A DNA stretch of 64,000 nucleotides. It comes from Crystallibacter degradans. GTDB taxonomy: Bacteria > Actinomycetota > Actinomycetes > Actinomycetales > Micrococcaceae. The DNA lies in contig NZ_JABBCH010000006.1 of NCBI RefSeq assembly GCF_012952295.1, forward strand, positions 124,001 to 188,000, given 5' to 3'. The number at the start of each line of letters is the position of its first letter. The stretch's first letter is position 1. The position numbers and the translations under genes are program-made. Below the pieces are notes generated by a model that ran no database searches, was not told where the DNA came from, and saw nothing but the letters and a program-made list of their open reading frames with translations. This document shows, piece after piece, positions 1 to 7,727 of the stretch.

Positions 1-143
1 GCCGGGGTCAACAGGTACGGCTCGCCGCCACGGGTGGCGGTCACAAAGGCCCGCACCACCATGACAGCCAGCAGCACCACAACCATCAGCAGCACCAGGC
101 CGAAAAGCCAGGCTCCTCCGACTAAGAACCATTCTGCATTCAT
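1..143 (-). CDS. Small membrane protein, cut by the left window edge
   Basis: The minus-strand frame starts at an ATG at 143, with a GGGAG-type ribosome binding site about ten bases upstream, and runs open to the window edge. The 47 visible residues begin MNAEWFLVGGAWLFG and form one strongly hydrophobic helix (about residues 5-32) followed by a polar stretch rich in Arg, Thr and Gly. This is a single-pass N-terminal membrane anchor, but the rest of the protein is outside the window. I do not recognise the family. It is divergent from the M1 peptidase gene, and the two share a 280-base upstream region containing a palindrome. Confidence 0.55.
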   Translation of the reverse strand, partial: MNAEWFLVGGAWLFGLVLLMVVVLLAVMVVRAFVTATRGGEPYLLTP

Positions 144-272
144 TGCAATGCATCTCCCTCGACGCGGAAGCAACCTTGCCGTAGAGCCGCGGACAATGTC
201 GCCCCTGAACGGTATTCCTTATAGCCAGATTACCCATCTCCGCTGAGGAGATACAGGGGTGCGCGTGTCACC

Positions 273-288
273 GCAACGTAAACGTTGC
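273..288. promoter_or_regulatory. 16-bp palindrome, candidate repressor operator
   Basis: Two perfect 7-base arms, GCAACGT and ACGTTGC, flank a central AA. The site lies between the divergent membrane protein gene (start 143) and the M1 peptidase gene (start 426). Its size and symmetry fit a LacI- or TetR-type operator, but no cognate regulator is adjacent. Confidence 0.4.
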
Positions 289-425
289 AACATAACTTTT
301 TCCCAAGCACCGGGACGAAGAATGGCACCGGAGCGCAGTAACAGCTGCACCGACCGTATTCATTGACACCACTTGCAGAAGCAGCGCACGGTAGAGACAC
401 CGACAGCGCTGTTTCAGGGGGCAGC

Positions 426-2525
426 ATGAGTTTCAGATCCAGGTCAGGCACGGAACCAACCGGGCCGGCAGTATGGCGCCGGACCGGCATTGCGGTGGCC
501 GTTGCGGCATCGTTGGCCGCGGGCCTGACTGTCCTGCCGGGAACCGCCGCCCTCGCAGCGCCCGATCCGCGGTTGTTCGAATCCCAGCCCGGCGCGGCAA
601 GCGTGGGCGATAAGTACTTCCCGCAGGCAGGCAACGGCGGCTACGACGTCAAGCACTACCAATTGGACCTGTCCTACCATCCGCCCACGGACAAGCTGGA
701 CGGCATTGCCACCATCAGCGCCCGTGCCGCCCAGGACCTTTCCTCCTTCAACCTGGACCTGCGCGGTCTCTCCGTGGAGTCAGTCGAGGTCAACGGCCTC
801 TCTGCCTACTGGTCCGTTCCGGAGGACGGCGAACTGAAGGTACAGTCGCCGCAGAATATCCGCAAGGGCGACAAGTTCACCGTGGTGGTCAAGTACTCGG
901 GCGTGCCCAAAACCATCAAGGAGCCGGGCCTGGCCGGCTTCATCCACACCGAAACCGGCGCCACGGTCACCGGCCACCCCCTGACCGCGCCCACCTGGTT
1001 CCCGTCCAACAACCACCCGCGGGACAAGGCCACCTACACTTACAACATCTCTGTGCCGGACGGCTGGGAAGCCCTGGCCAACGGCGCGCTGACCGACAAG
1101 AAGTCCAAGAGCGGCCGGACCACGTGGACGTGGGAAGCCAAGGAGCAGCTGCCGGCGTACCTGGCCTCGATGAGCGTCGGCGAGTTCGAGATCGACTCCT
1201 ATGCCAAGGACGGCATCGACTACTGGGACGCACTGGATCCGGAACTGAAGTCCGTCATCACGCCGCGCAACGGCAACGGCCTGGCCTGGTCCCACACCTC
1301 GGACGCCTCCTACAAGCGGCTCAGCCGCACCATCAGCATTCCCAACGACGGCGCCGAGCTGTCCTTCTGGCTCGAGCGCGACACGGAACCGGGCTGGGAC
1401 TTCGCGTTCGTGGAGGCCCGCACCGCTGGCACCGAGGACTGGACCACGCTCAAGGACACTACCGGCCACGCCACCAACGACACCGGCCTGGCCTGCCCCG
1501 CCTGGCACGAGGTGCATCCGTTCCTCAGGCATTACCAAACCGACGACGGCGAGGGCGGCTGCACGGCCGAAGGCACCTCGGGCAAGTGGTGGGCTGCCAG
1601 CGGCACCAGCGACGGCTGGGAGAAGTGGGAGTTCGATCTGTCCGCCTTCAAGGGTACGGACGTGGAGCTCTCCATCACCTACGCCAGCGACATCAACGGT
1701 CAGCGTGACGGCGTCCTGATCGAGGACATCATCGTCTCCACCGACGAGGGCACCACGTCCTTCGAGAACGACCGCAACCGGGACCGGCTGGAAGGCTGGA
1801 CCGTTCCCGGTGCGCCGGAAGGCAGCCCGGGCAACGAGGATGACTGGGAAGCCGGCGTTTCCACGCCGGTCTCCATCGGCGCCAGGGTGGAAAAGGGCCT
1901 GGCACGCCAGCCCGAAATCATCGGTTTCCTGGCCGACAATTTCGGCGACTATCCCGCGGAGGCCGCGGGCGGCGTCGTGAGTGGAATTGACGGTCTGGGG
2001 TTTGCCTTGGAGAGCCAGAGCCGGCCGACCTACTCCGAAGACTGGTTCTACGATCCGGCCAGCGCCGACTCGATGATGGTGCACGAACTCGCGCACCAGT
2101 GGTTCGGCGGCAGCCTTTCGCTCGCCTCGTGGCGGGATGCCTGGCTGGCGGACGGTTTCGCCACCTACGCGCAATGGCTGTGGAATGAGGAACAGGATCT
2201 CGGCAAGGCCCAGGATGCGTTCGAATTCTACGGCGGCATTCCGGCCGACGATCCCTTCTGGGACCTGCGTATTTCGGATCCGGGCGCGGACCGTGTCTTC
2301 GACGCCTCCGTGCAGGCCCGCGGGGCGATGGTGCTGCACGCACTGCGCGATGAGCTTGGCGACAAGACATTCTTCCCGATGCTGAAGGCTTGGAGTACCG
2401 GGAAAGCCGGCAAGGTTGTCTCCACGAAACAGTTCATCCAGTTTGCCGAGCAGTACTCGGGGCAGGACCTGACCGAACTCTTCGACACCTGGCTCTTCAC
2501 CCCCGGGAAGCCCGGCGAGCTGTGA
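426..2525 (+). CDS. Secreted M1-family metallopeptidase with a large inserted domain
   Basis: Predicted zinc aminopeptidase-type enzyme, exported by a signal peptide (hydrophobic core about residues 20-45, AxA-like cleavage site). The ATG at 426 has an AGGGGG ribosome binding site; an earlier in-frame TTG at 363 adds no signal-peptide feature. An N-terminal M1 beta domain (about 70-270) is followed by an insert (about 280-500) with alternating beta strands and paired Cys that resembles the MAM-like domain of immune inhibitor A proteases. The catalytic part has an ALESQ substrate motif and HELAHQWFG with H553, E554 and H557. In M1 enzymes the third zinc ligand is Glu, 19 residues after the second His; here that position is Asp576 (WLADGFATY). 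The family call is firm, but activity is uncertain because of that change. Confidence 0.85.
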   Translation: MSFRSRSGTEPTGPAVWRRTGIAVAVAASLAAGLTVLPGTAALAAPDPRLFESQPGAASVGDKYFPQAGNGGYDVKHYQLDLSYHPPTDKLDGIATISARAAQDLSSFNLDLRGLSVESVEVNGLSAYWSVPEDGELKVQSPQNIRKGDKFTVVVKYSGVPKTIKEPGLAGFIHTETGATVTGHPLTAPTWFPSNNHPRDKATYTYNISVPDGWEALANGALTDKKSKSGRTTWTWEAKEQLPAYLASMSVGEFEIDSYAKDGIDYWDALDPELKSVITPRNGNGLAWSHTSDASYKRLSRTISIPNDGAELSFWLERDTEPGWDFAFVEARTAGTEDWTTLKDTTGHATNDTGLACPAWHEVHPFLRHYQTDDGEGGCTAEGTSGKWWAASGTSDGWEKWEFDLSAFKGTDVELSITYASDINGQRDGVLIEDIIVSTDEGTTSFENDRNRDRLEGWTVPGAPEGSPGNEDDWEAGVSTPVSIGARVEKGLARQPEIIGFLADNFGDYPAEAAGGVVSGIDGLGFALESQSRPTYSEDWFYDPASADSMMVHELAHQWFGGSLSLASWRDAWLADGFATYAQWLWNEEQDLGKAQDAFEFYGGIPADDPFWDLRISDPGADRVFDASVQARGAMVLHALRDELGDKTFFPMLKAWSTGKAGKVVSTKQFIQFAEQYSGQDLTELFDTWLFTPGKPGEL

Positions 2526-2640
2526 CGCGATCAGGTAACGGCGGCCCACCCGCGGTATCGAAACGACAACACCAGCGTGTTTCCGCCACCCATGCCACAG
2601 CGGAGGCCTACAGTGGCTTTACCTTTCCTGGGGAGGAAAA

Positions 2641-2850
2641 ATGTCACATGAACAAAACCTGGACATCGGCAACTTCCTGACAGTATCGGACGTCGCAGCC
2701 CGGCTCAATGTCAGCAAGATGACCGTGTACCGCCTGGTGCACTCCGGCGAGATGCCAGCCGTCCACATCGGCCACTCGTTCCGGATCAATGAGACGGCGG
2801 TCGCGGACTATCTGGCGGACGCCGCGGTGGAGGCCGATCCGTCGAGCTAG
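2641..2850 (+). CDS. Excisionase-type helix-turn-helix DNA-binding protein
   Basis: A 69-residue protein with a MerR/excisionase-like winged HTH: LTVSDVAARLNVSKMTVYRL, then the basic wing GEMPAVHIGHSFRI. The architecture matches the small actinobacterial HTH proteins of the Rv0500A/BldC type. In mycobacteria the closest-looking member precedes the tiny ribosomal protein bS22, but no such basic peptide is found downstream here. The ATG follows a strong GGGGAGG site with ideal spacing. It is expected to be a cytoplasmic DNA-binding regulator; its targets cannot be read from the sequence. Confidence 0.8.
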   Translation: MSHEQNLDIGNFLTVSDVAARLNVSKMTVYRLVHSGEMPAVHIGHSFRINETAVADYLADAAVEADPSS

Positions 2851-2927
2851 CACCGGGGGCGCCACATCCGTGCCAGCCAGTAGGATGGACTCTGATCCCA
2901 ACCGAGACCGATCTTTGGAGTCCACCT

Positions 2928-3428
2928 ATGGCCTTGAGCGCCTCCACCAACCTGTCCCACCCCGTTGCCGAGGTTACCGAAACCTTTGTCAGCGCGGACT
3001 TCCTCCGCCACATCAGCGAGATGGTCGGCGGCAGCCTGGTCTCCGTCCAGCAGGAGGGCGACGTCGATGGTCCCTTCACGCTCACCGTGGTCCGGAACAT
3101 TCCCACCACCCGGCTCCCGGACATCGCGCGCAAGATGCTGGGCGAGTTCCTGAACGTGACGCAGACCGAGCAGTGGCAGGCCCCGGAGTCCGACGGTTCC
3201 CGGACCGTTAACGTCGGCGTCAAGATTGCCGGTGCTCCCGTGGACGTGGCCGCGGTGCAGAAGCTGGTTTCCGAAGGCGGTTCCACCCGCGTGGATCTCG
3301 AAGGAGAAGTCACCTCCGGCATCCCGTTCCTGGGCGGCAAGATCGCCTCTGCGGCCGAGCCGATGCTGGGCAAGGCGCTGCGCATCCAGGCGGAGCAGGC
3401 CGAAGCCTGGATCGCCGGCCGGGCATAG
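2928..3428 (+). CDS. DUF2505 domain protein
   Basis: A 166-residue soluble protein without signal peptide or membrane segment. Alternating amphipathic strands and a long C-terminal helix, together with the start ASTNLSHPVAEVTETFVSAD, match the DUF2505 family, widespread in actinobacteria and thought to have a START/SRPBCC-like fold. No biochemical function is established. The ATG is preceded by a TTGGAG site. It is followed after 12 bases by a small membrane protein gene on the same strand, so the two are probably co-transcribed. Confidence 0.8.
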   Translation: MALSASTNLSHPVAEVTETFVSADFLRHISEMVGGSLVSVQQEGDVDGPFTLTVVRNIPTTRLPDIARKMLGEFLNVTQTEQWQAPESDGSRTVNVGVKIAGAPVDVAAVQKLVSEGGSTRVDLEGEVTSGIPFLGGKIASAAEPMLGKALRIQAEQAEAWIAGRA

Positions 3429-3440
3429 GGCTTACGGACT

Positions 3441-3662
3441 GTGAACGTACCTGCTGCCCTGGCCTGGATCCTGGTCTTCGCCGGCTTGTGGAGCGTCATC
3501 GCCTGGGTGCCGTTCCTGCTCCAAGTCTGGAAGGACCCGCGGTCCAAGGACGACAAAGGCAATATGACCAGCTACCTCACCACACGGTTCATGCTCATCA
3601 CCACGTCGATGATCCTGGGCATCGCCACCCTGGTCATCGGCTTCCGGCTCATGGCGGGCTAG
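3441..3662 (+). CDS. SCO4848-like small membrane protein
   Basis: A 73-residue protein starting at GTG, with two transmembrane helices (about residues 5-27 and 50-71) separated by a polar loop containing KDPRS. The WSVIAWVPF motif and overall layout resemble the SCO4848 family of actinobacterial membrane proteins, of unknown function. The gene lies 12 bases after the DUF2505 gene and converges on the TMEM175-like gene. Confidence 0.65.
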   Translation: MNVPAALAWILVFAGLWSVIAWVPFLLQVWKDPRSKDDKGNMTSYLTTRFMLITTSMILGIATLVIGFRLMAG

Positions 3663-3689
3663 CTATTCTTCTGCCTGGCTGATTTTTCA

Positions 3690-3757
3690 CGAGAACGTCC
3701 CTGACGAACCCGATCGTCCCTCCCACGAGGGCGGCGGTACCGGCAGGGACGTTCTCG
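3690..3757. terminator. Nested inverted repeat between convergent genes
   Basis: Perfect 14-base arms at 3690-3703 and 3744-3757 (CGAGAACGTCCCTG and its complement) enclose a second hairpin at 3718-3731 (CCCTC, four-base loop, GAGGG). It lies between two converging genes, so a bidirectional terminator is the simplest reading. There is no T-tract, and the long loop would also fit a dispersed repeat element. Confidence 0.5.
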
Positions 3758-3774
3758 CGTTTCCCAGGGGCCGG

Positions 3775-4467
3775 TCATACGGCGTCCGCCCCCTTCCTGC
3801 CGATTCTGCGGGTGATCACGACAGCGGGGATGATGAGCAGCCACATATACATGGCCGCATCCGTGTGGAAGAACGCTACCGGGATGCTCAGCACAAATAC
3901 CAGCGGCACCGGCAGGATGGACCAGAACACATACCTGTACATAGCCCGGTCCACGTCCTCGGTCATCAGCTTTGCCCGCCACGCATGCATCCAGATCAGG
4001 TTCAGCATGACAAAGACGGCCGCCGTCACGCTCGCATAGAGAACCGCCGGCCACGGCGAAATCTCCCCGCCATAGTTGCTCAGGAAACTGGTAGGCATCG
4101 GCAGGACCGCAATGAAGAACAGCAGAAGCAGGTTCAGCCACTGCAGACGGGCATCGTAACGGCGGATGACAACAAATTTTCGATGGTGGTTCATCCAGGC
4201 GGTGCTGATCACGGCGAAGCTGACGGCATAAGCGAAGAATTCCAGCGTGGCCGCCAGCAGGGCAGCGCCCAAGTGCTCCTGATCCAGCCCTTCGGGAATG
4301 ATGATTTCCAGCACCAGCAGCGTCATGGCGATGGCAAAGACCGCGTCGCTGAAAAACACCAGCCGCTCAAGGGAGGCACCGGAGCCGAAGAGCTTCCGGT
4401 GCCGCTCCCGCAATCCTTCGCGGCGCTCCGGCTCTCCTTCCTTCCCTGCGCCGGTGCCCTCCGTCAA
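3775..4467 (-). CDS. TMEM175-family (DUF1211) potassium channel-like protein
   Basis: A 230-residue integral membrane protein with about six helices. The first helix carries the family signature RLVFFSDAVFAIAMTLLVLE, in which the FSD motif lines the pore in TMEM175 channels. Bacterial members are potassium-permeable channels. The N-terminal 30 residues are highly charged. The listed start is TTG at 4467 with a poor ribosome binding site; a downstream TTG 18 codons later is possible. It lies 13 bases from the end of the subtilase gene on the same strand and may be transcribed with it. Confidence 0.8.
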   Translation of the reverse strand: MTEGTGAGKEGEPERREGLRERHRKLFGSGASLERLVFFSDAVFAIAMTLLVLEIIIPEGLDQEHLGAALLAATLEFFAYAVSFAVISTAWMNHHRKFVVIRRYDARLQWLNLLLLFFIAVLPMPTSFLSNYGGEISPWPAVLYASVTAAVFVMLNLIWMHAWRAKLMTEDVDRAMYRYVFWSILPVPLVFVLSIPVAFFHTDAAMYMWLLIIPAVVITRRIGRKGADAV

Positions 4468-4480
4468 GGCCAGACTCAGG

Positions 4481-5812
4481 TTAGAACACCGAGCCGCGGA
4501 TGAGGTGGCCGTAGTAGATCGAACCCGGCCGCTGGGGATCCCCCTCGTAGCCGTGGTCGGGGTTCTCGTTGTTGTACTGCTCGGTCGCCTCCACGAAGCT
4601 GTCCATCACCTCGGCCACAGACCCGGTGCAGGTGCCCTGGTTCAGGCAGAGCGCCACCGTTCCGGCCACAGCAGGCGAGGAGAAGCTGGTGCCGTGCGGG
4701 GAAGCTGTGCCACCGCCACGGGCCGTGGTTTCAACACACACTCCCGGGCCGGCGACGGTGTGCTCCAGGTCGTCACCCTGTGTGGCGAAGTTGGAGAAGC
4801 TCGCGGGCCGGTCGTCGCTGGCATAAGCACTCACGTCCTGGCCCAGGCACACCGGCGATGCCTCTCCGCCGGGCCTGCCGTCAAAATCGCCGATCGCCGT
4901 CGCGGTCAGCACTTCGTCATAGGCGGCAGGAACCACTCCGGCCATATCCGTCGCACCGTTGCCGGCCGCCACCACGTAGGTCACACCGGCTTCAACCGAA
5001 CGGCAGATCGCCGCATGCATGGGGTCGCCGCTCTCGCTGCCGCAGGCGCCGTCGTCGGTCCCGGGTCCGGCAATGCTCACGTTGGCGACGGCGATGTCGT
5101 TGTCCGCATCGTTATCGGTCCGCGTCCCGGTCACCCAGTCATACGCGCAGATCAGGCTGGACAACGAGATCGTCCCGGCGTCGCTCAGCACCCGCACGGA
5201 CCAGATCGGAGCCCCGGGAGCCATGCCCACCACGCCCAGATCATTGTCGCGTGCCGCCGCCACGCCGGCCACCGAAGTTCCGTGGCCCATGACGTCCACC
5301 GGCGCGGGTACGTCTACCGCGGAGCCGCTGCTGCAGTCGACGCCGCCGCGGACATTGAGGTCCGGGTGGGTCGCGTCCACGCCGGTGTCGATGACGGCAA
5401 TGTTGACGTCGACGTCACCGGCGCCGTCGCCGGCTTTGGCACTGGACTGATCAGCCCCGGTGCGCGTCACGCTGACCGGCGTCTTCTGCGCCGCGAGGGT
5501 GAACTGCCGGTCCAGGGCAACGTAGGCCACTGCCGGGTCATCGCCCAGCTGCTCGGCGTCGGCAGCGGTCATGCTCGCGGCGTAGCCGGAGATTGCCTCG
5601 CGGTATGTCGAGGTCTCCTCGACGTCGAATTCCTCGTGGTGGTCCGCCGCGATGTCCTCAACATCGGCAGCGGAGTCCTTTAAAACAACGATGTAGTCGT
5701 CCTCGGTCTCGGCCAGTGCCGGCGATCCGAGAAAAGCCATTCCGGCCGTAGCGGTTGCTGATGCAGCCACAATGGCCAGCAACCGGCGCGCTGCTGGATG
5801 CAGACTCCCCAT
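4481..5812 (-). CDS. Secreted S8 family serine peptidase (subtilisin-like)
   Basis: Secreted endopeptidase precursor of 443 residues. The ATG at 5812 has a GGAGGAAATC site. A signal peptide (about 1-34) is followed by an I9-type propeptide (about 38-108), then the subtilase domain. The catalytic triad is visible: Asp142 (IDTGVDATHPDL), His177 (GHGTSVAG) and Ser376 (HGTSFSSP), with oxyanion Asn285 in AAGNG. There is no large C-terminal extension, so the mature enzyme is a compact S8A peptidase. It reads away from the polyamino-acid cluster; no functional link to that cluster is visible beyond proximity. Confidence 0.92.
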   Translation of the reverse strand: MGSLHPAARRLLAIVAASATATAGMAFLGSPALAETEDDYIVVLKDSAADVEDIAADHHEEFDVEETSTYREAISGYAASMTAADAEQLGDDPAVAYVALDRQFTLAAQKTPVSVTRTGADQSSAKAGDGAGDVDVNIAVIDTGVDATHPDLNVRGGVDCSSGSAVDVPAPVDVMGHGTSVAGVAAARDNDLGVVGMAPGAPIWSVRVLSDAGTISLSSLICAYDWVTGTRTDNDADNDIAVANVSIAGPGTDDGACGSESGDPMHAAICRSVEAGVTYVVAAGNGATDMAGVVPAAYDEVLTATAIGDFDGRPGGEASPVCLGQDVSAYASDDRPASFSNFATQGDDLEHTVAGPGVCVETTARGGGTASPHGTSFSSPAVAGTVALCLNQGTCTGSVAEVMDSFVEATEQYNNENPDHGYEGDPQRPGSIYYGHLIRGSVF

Positions 5813-6295
5813 GATTTCCTCCGAAGCAGGTTCGATCCCAATATCCCCAAAATCGATATGCGGCCACCTGCCCCCAAGCGCTTCACCATATCGTTATAAA
5901 CCCCTTTGGAATCACAGTATGTACCCCCGGAGGAAGAACCGTCCATAGCTGCGGCAAAATCATGTGCCTCATGACGTTGCCGCCCGGAAATCCACCGTTT
6001 GCGGCGAGGACGGTTCAGTCGGTATAGGTGCGCCAGCGTTCCTTGACGTCTTCGCCGGAGCTCCTCCCACGGCGGTGCGTCCGGCATCCAGAGGCCGCCG
6101 AGGCCAGGAGAACAGAGAGCCGGATCCACCCGCCCACCCCTGCTCAAGCGAGCACGCTACCGGCCGCCTGAGCCGGACTTTACTGGCAGTGCCCAACATT
6201 TTCCTAAGGTCTGCTCCCTAGCGTCGTGTTCACTTCATTGCCCCCGCTCCGAGGAGATGCGTCCGGAGCAGCCAGCGATCCCTAAGGAAAAGAAA
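5813..6295. other. Divergent intergenic region, no convincing gene
   Basis: These 483 bases separate the subtilase (leftward) from the diaminobutyrate aminotransferase (rightward). No reading frame on either strand has a good start with a recognisable product. The region should hold both promoters, but no confident -35/-10 pair can be assigned by eye. Base composition is visibly less G+C-rich around 5820-5960 than in the flanking genes. Confidence 0.4.
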
Positions 6296-7618
6296 TTGAC
6301 GGATATTTTTGCATCCCTGGAGTCCGAGGTCCGCAGCTACAGCCGGGGCTGGGACACTGTTTTCGACCACGCTGCCGGGGACTCGTTGTACAGCGAGGAC
6401 GGCACAGAATATCTTGATTTTTTCTCAGGCGCCGGAGCACTCAACTATGGGCACAATAATCCGCTCCTGCTGGAACCGCTGATCACGTACTTGCGCTCGG
6501 GCTCGGTCGTTCATTCGCTCGATATGAAGACGACGGCGAAGCGGCGATTCCTAGAGACGTTCTTGGAACTGATCCTGGTACCGCGCGGGATGGACTATAA
6601 GGTCATGTTCACCGGTCCCACCGGAACGAACAGCGTTGAAGCGGCACTGAAACTGGCTCGCAAGGTGACTGGCCGGCATCAGGTGCTGAGCTTCACCAAC
6701 GCGTTTCACGGGATGACCCTCGGCGCACTGGCGGTAACCGGCAATTCCATGAAACGACAAGGGGCAGGAGTTCCGCTCAACAACGCCTCCAGCATTCCTT
6801 ATGATGGCTATCTTGACCGGCAGACGGATGATTTGCTGTGGCTGCAGCGCTCATTGGAGGACAGCGGGTCCGGGCTGGACAAACCCGCCGCAGTCATTGT
6901 GGAGACGGTTCAGGGCGAGGGAGGGCTCAGGGCAGCCGGTGGCGCTTGGTTGCGCCGACTCGCTGATATCTGTCAACAGCACGGTGTGCTTCTCATTGTG
7001 GACGATGTTCAAGCCGGGTGCGGGCGTACCGGCAAGTTTTTCAGTTTCGAGGAAGCAGGCATCCGTCCCGACATTGTCTGCCTGTCCAAGTCGCTTTCCG
7101 GTTTCGGGCTTCCGCTGGCCATTACGCTGCTCAAGCCCGAACTGGACATCTGGCAGCCCGGGGAGCACAACGGCACATTCCGAGGCCATAACCCGGCCTT
7201 CGTGACCGGGACTGCTGCGCTGGAGCATTTCTGGAACGGCCGCGGATTCGAGCAACAGATAGCCGCCCGGGCCGCACAGCTGCACGCAGCTCTGGCAACG
7301 CTAGCGGCCGGCACCGAAGGCGCCCGCGTCCGCGGCCGAGGGCTCCTGGCGGGCCTCTATTTTCCAGACCGGACAACGGCACGAAAAATTGCCGCCGAAT
7401 CCTTCGCCCGCGGCTTGCTGGTAGAAACCTCCGGACCGGAGGGCGAAGTGGTCAAAGTCATGCCGGCGCTGACGATCAGCGCGGAGAACATGGCCCGCGG
7501 GCTCGACCTTCTTGCAGGGGCGGTCCGTTCGGTTAGCTGTGAGCGGCCCGAAGAACTACCAAGTGACCTCGGCGGGGAAGTCCTTGAGCCACCAGCGTCC
7601 AGCTCGGTTCTGCAGTAG
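6296..7618 (+). CDS. ectB-like: EctB-type diaminobutyrate--2-oxoglutarate aminotransferase
   Basis: Class III PLP aminotransferase expected to convert L-aspartate-4-semialdehyde plus glutamate to L-2,4-diaminobutyrate. EctB hallmarks are all present: GALNYGHNNP, SFTNAFHGMT, VETVQGEGGL, the cofactor-binding DDVQAGCGRTG, the PLP lysine in CLSKSLSGFG, and the diagnostic GEHNGTFRGHN. The TTG at 6296 is preferred: AAGGA lies seven bases upstream and the protein then begins MTDIFASLESEVRSYSR, like other EctB proteins. The earlier ATG at 6257 abuts its GAGGAG with no spacing. No ectA or ectC follows. The next gene is an aspartokinase and the Pls-type NRPS is downstream, suggesting diaminobutyrate is made as a polymer building block. 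More A/T-ending codons than the neighbours hint at acquisition. Confidence 0.88.
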   Translation: MTDIFASLESEVRSYSRGWDTVFDHAAGDSLYSEDGTEYLDFFSGAGALNYGHNNPLLLEPLITYLRSGSVVHSLDMKTTAKRRFLETFLELILVPRGMDYKVMFTGPTGTNSVEAALKLARKVTGRHQVLSFTNAFHGMTLGALAVTGNSMKRQGAGVPLNNASSIPYDGYLDRQTDDLLWLQRSLEDSGSGLDKPAAVIVETVQGEGGLRAAGGAWLRRLADICQQHGVLLIVDDVQAGCGRTGKFFSFEEAGIRPDIVCLSKSLSGFGLPLAITLLKPELDIWQPGEHNGTFRGHNPAFVTGTAALEHFWNGRGFEQQIAARAAQLHAALATLAAGTEGARVRGRGLLAGLYFPDRTTARKIAAESFARGLLVETSGPEGEVVKVMPALTISAENMARGLDLLAGAVRSVSCERPEELPSDLGGEVLEPPASSSVLQ

Positions 7619-7727
7619 GCGGTTAGCACGTCGGGTCCGAACACATTGGCATGCGGCGGATAGCGCTCCGGATGCACCAGGAGAGCAGGCCGGAGTTGTG
7701 GCGGCAGTCCAAGAGATGGGGGTCAGG

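Noticed and set aside
780-2549. 589-codon open frame antisense to the M1 peptidase
   Set aside because: Lacks any recognisable motif, lies wholly opposite a well-supported gene, and reflects high G+C mirror-frame openness.
2641-2850. bldC and adjacent bS22 ribosomal protein gene
   Set aside because: The HTH protein is only generally similar to BldC, and no small Lys/Arg-rich bS22 frame follows it.
4298-5683. 461-codon frame opposite the subtilase
   Set aside because: Low-complexity His/Arg/Gly composition with no motif; the subtilase triad is on the other strand.
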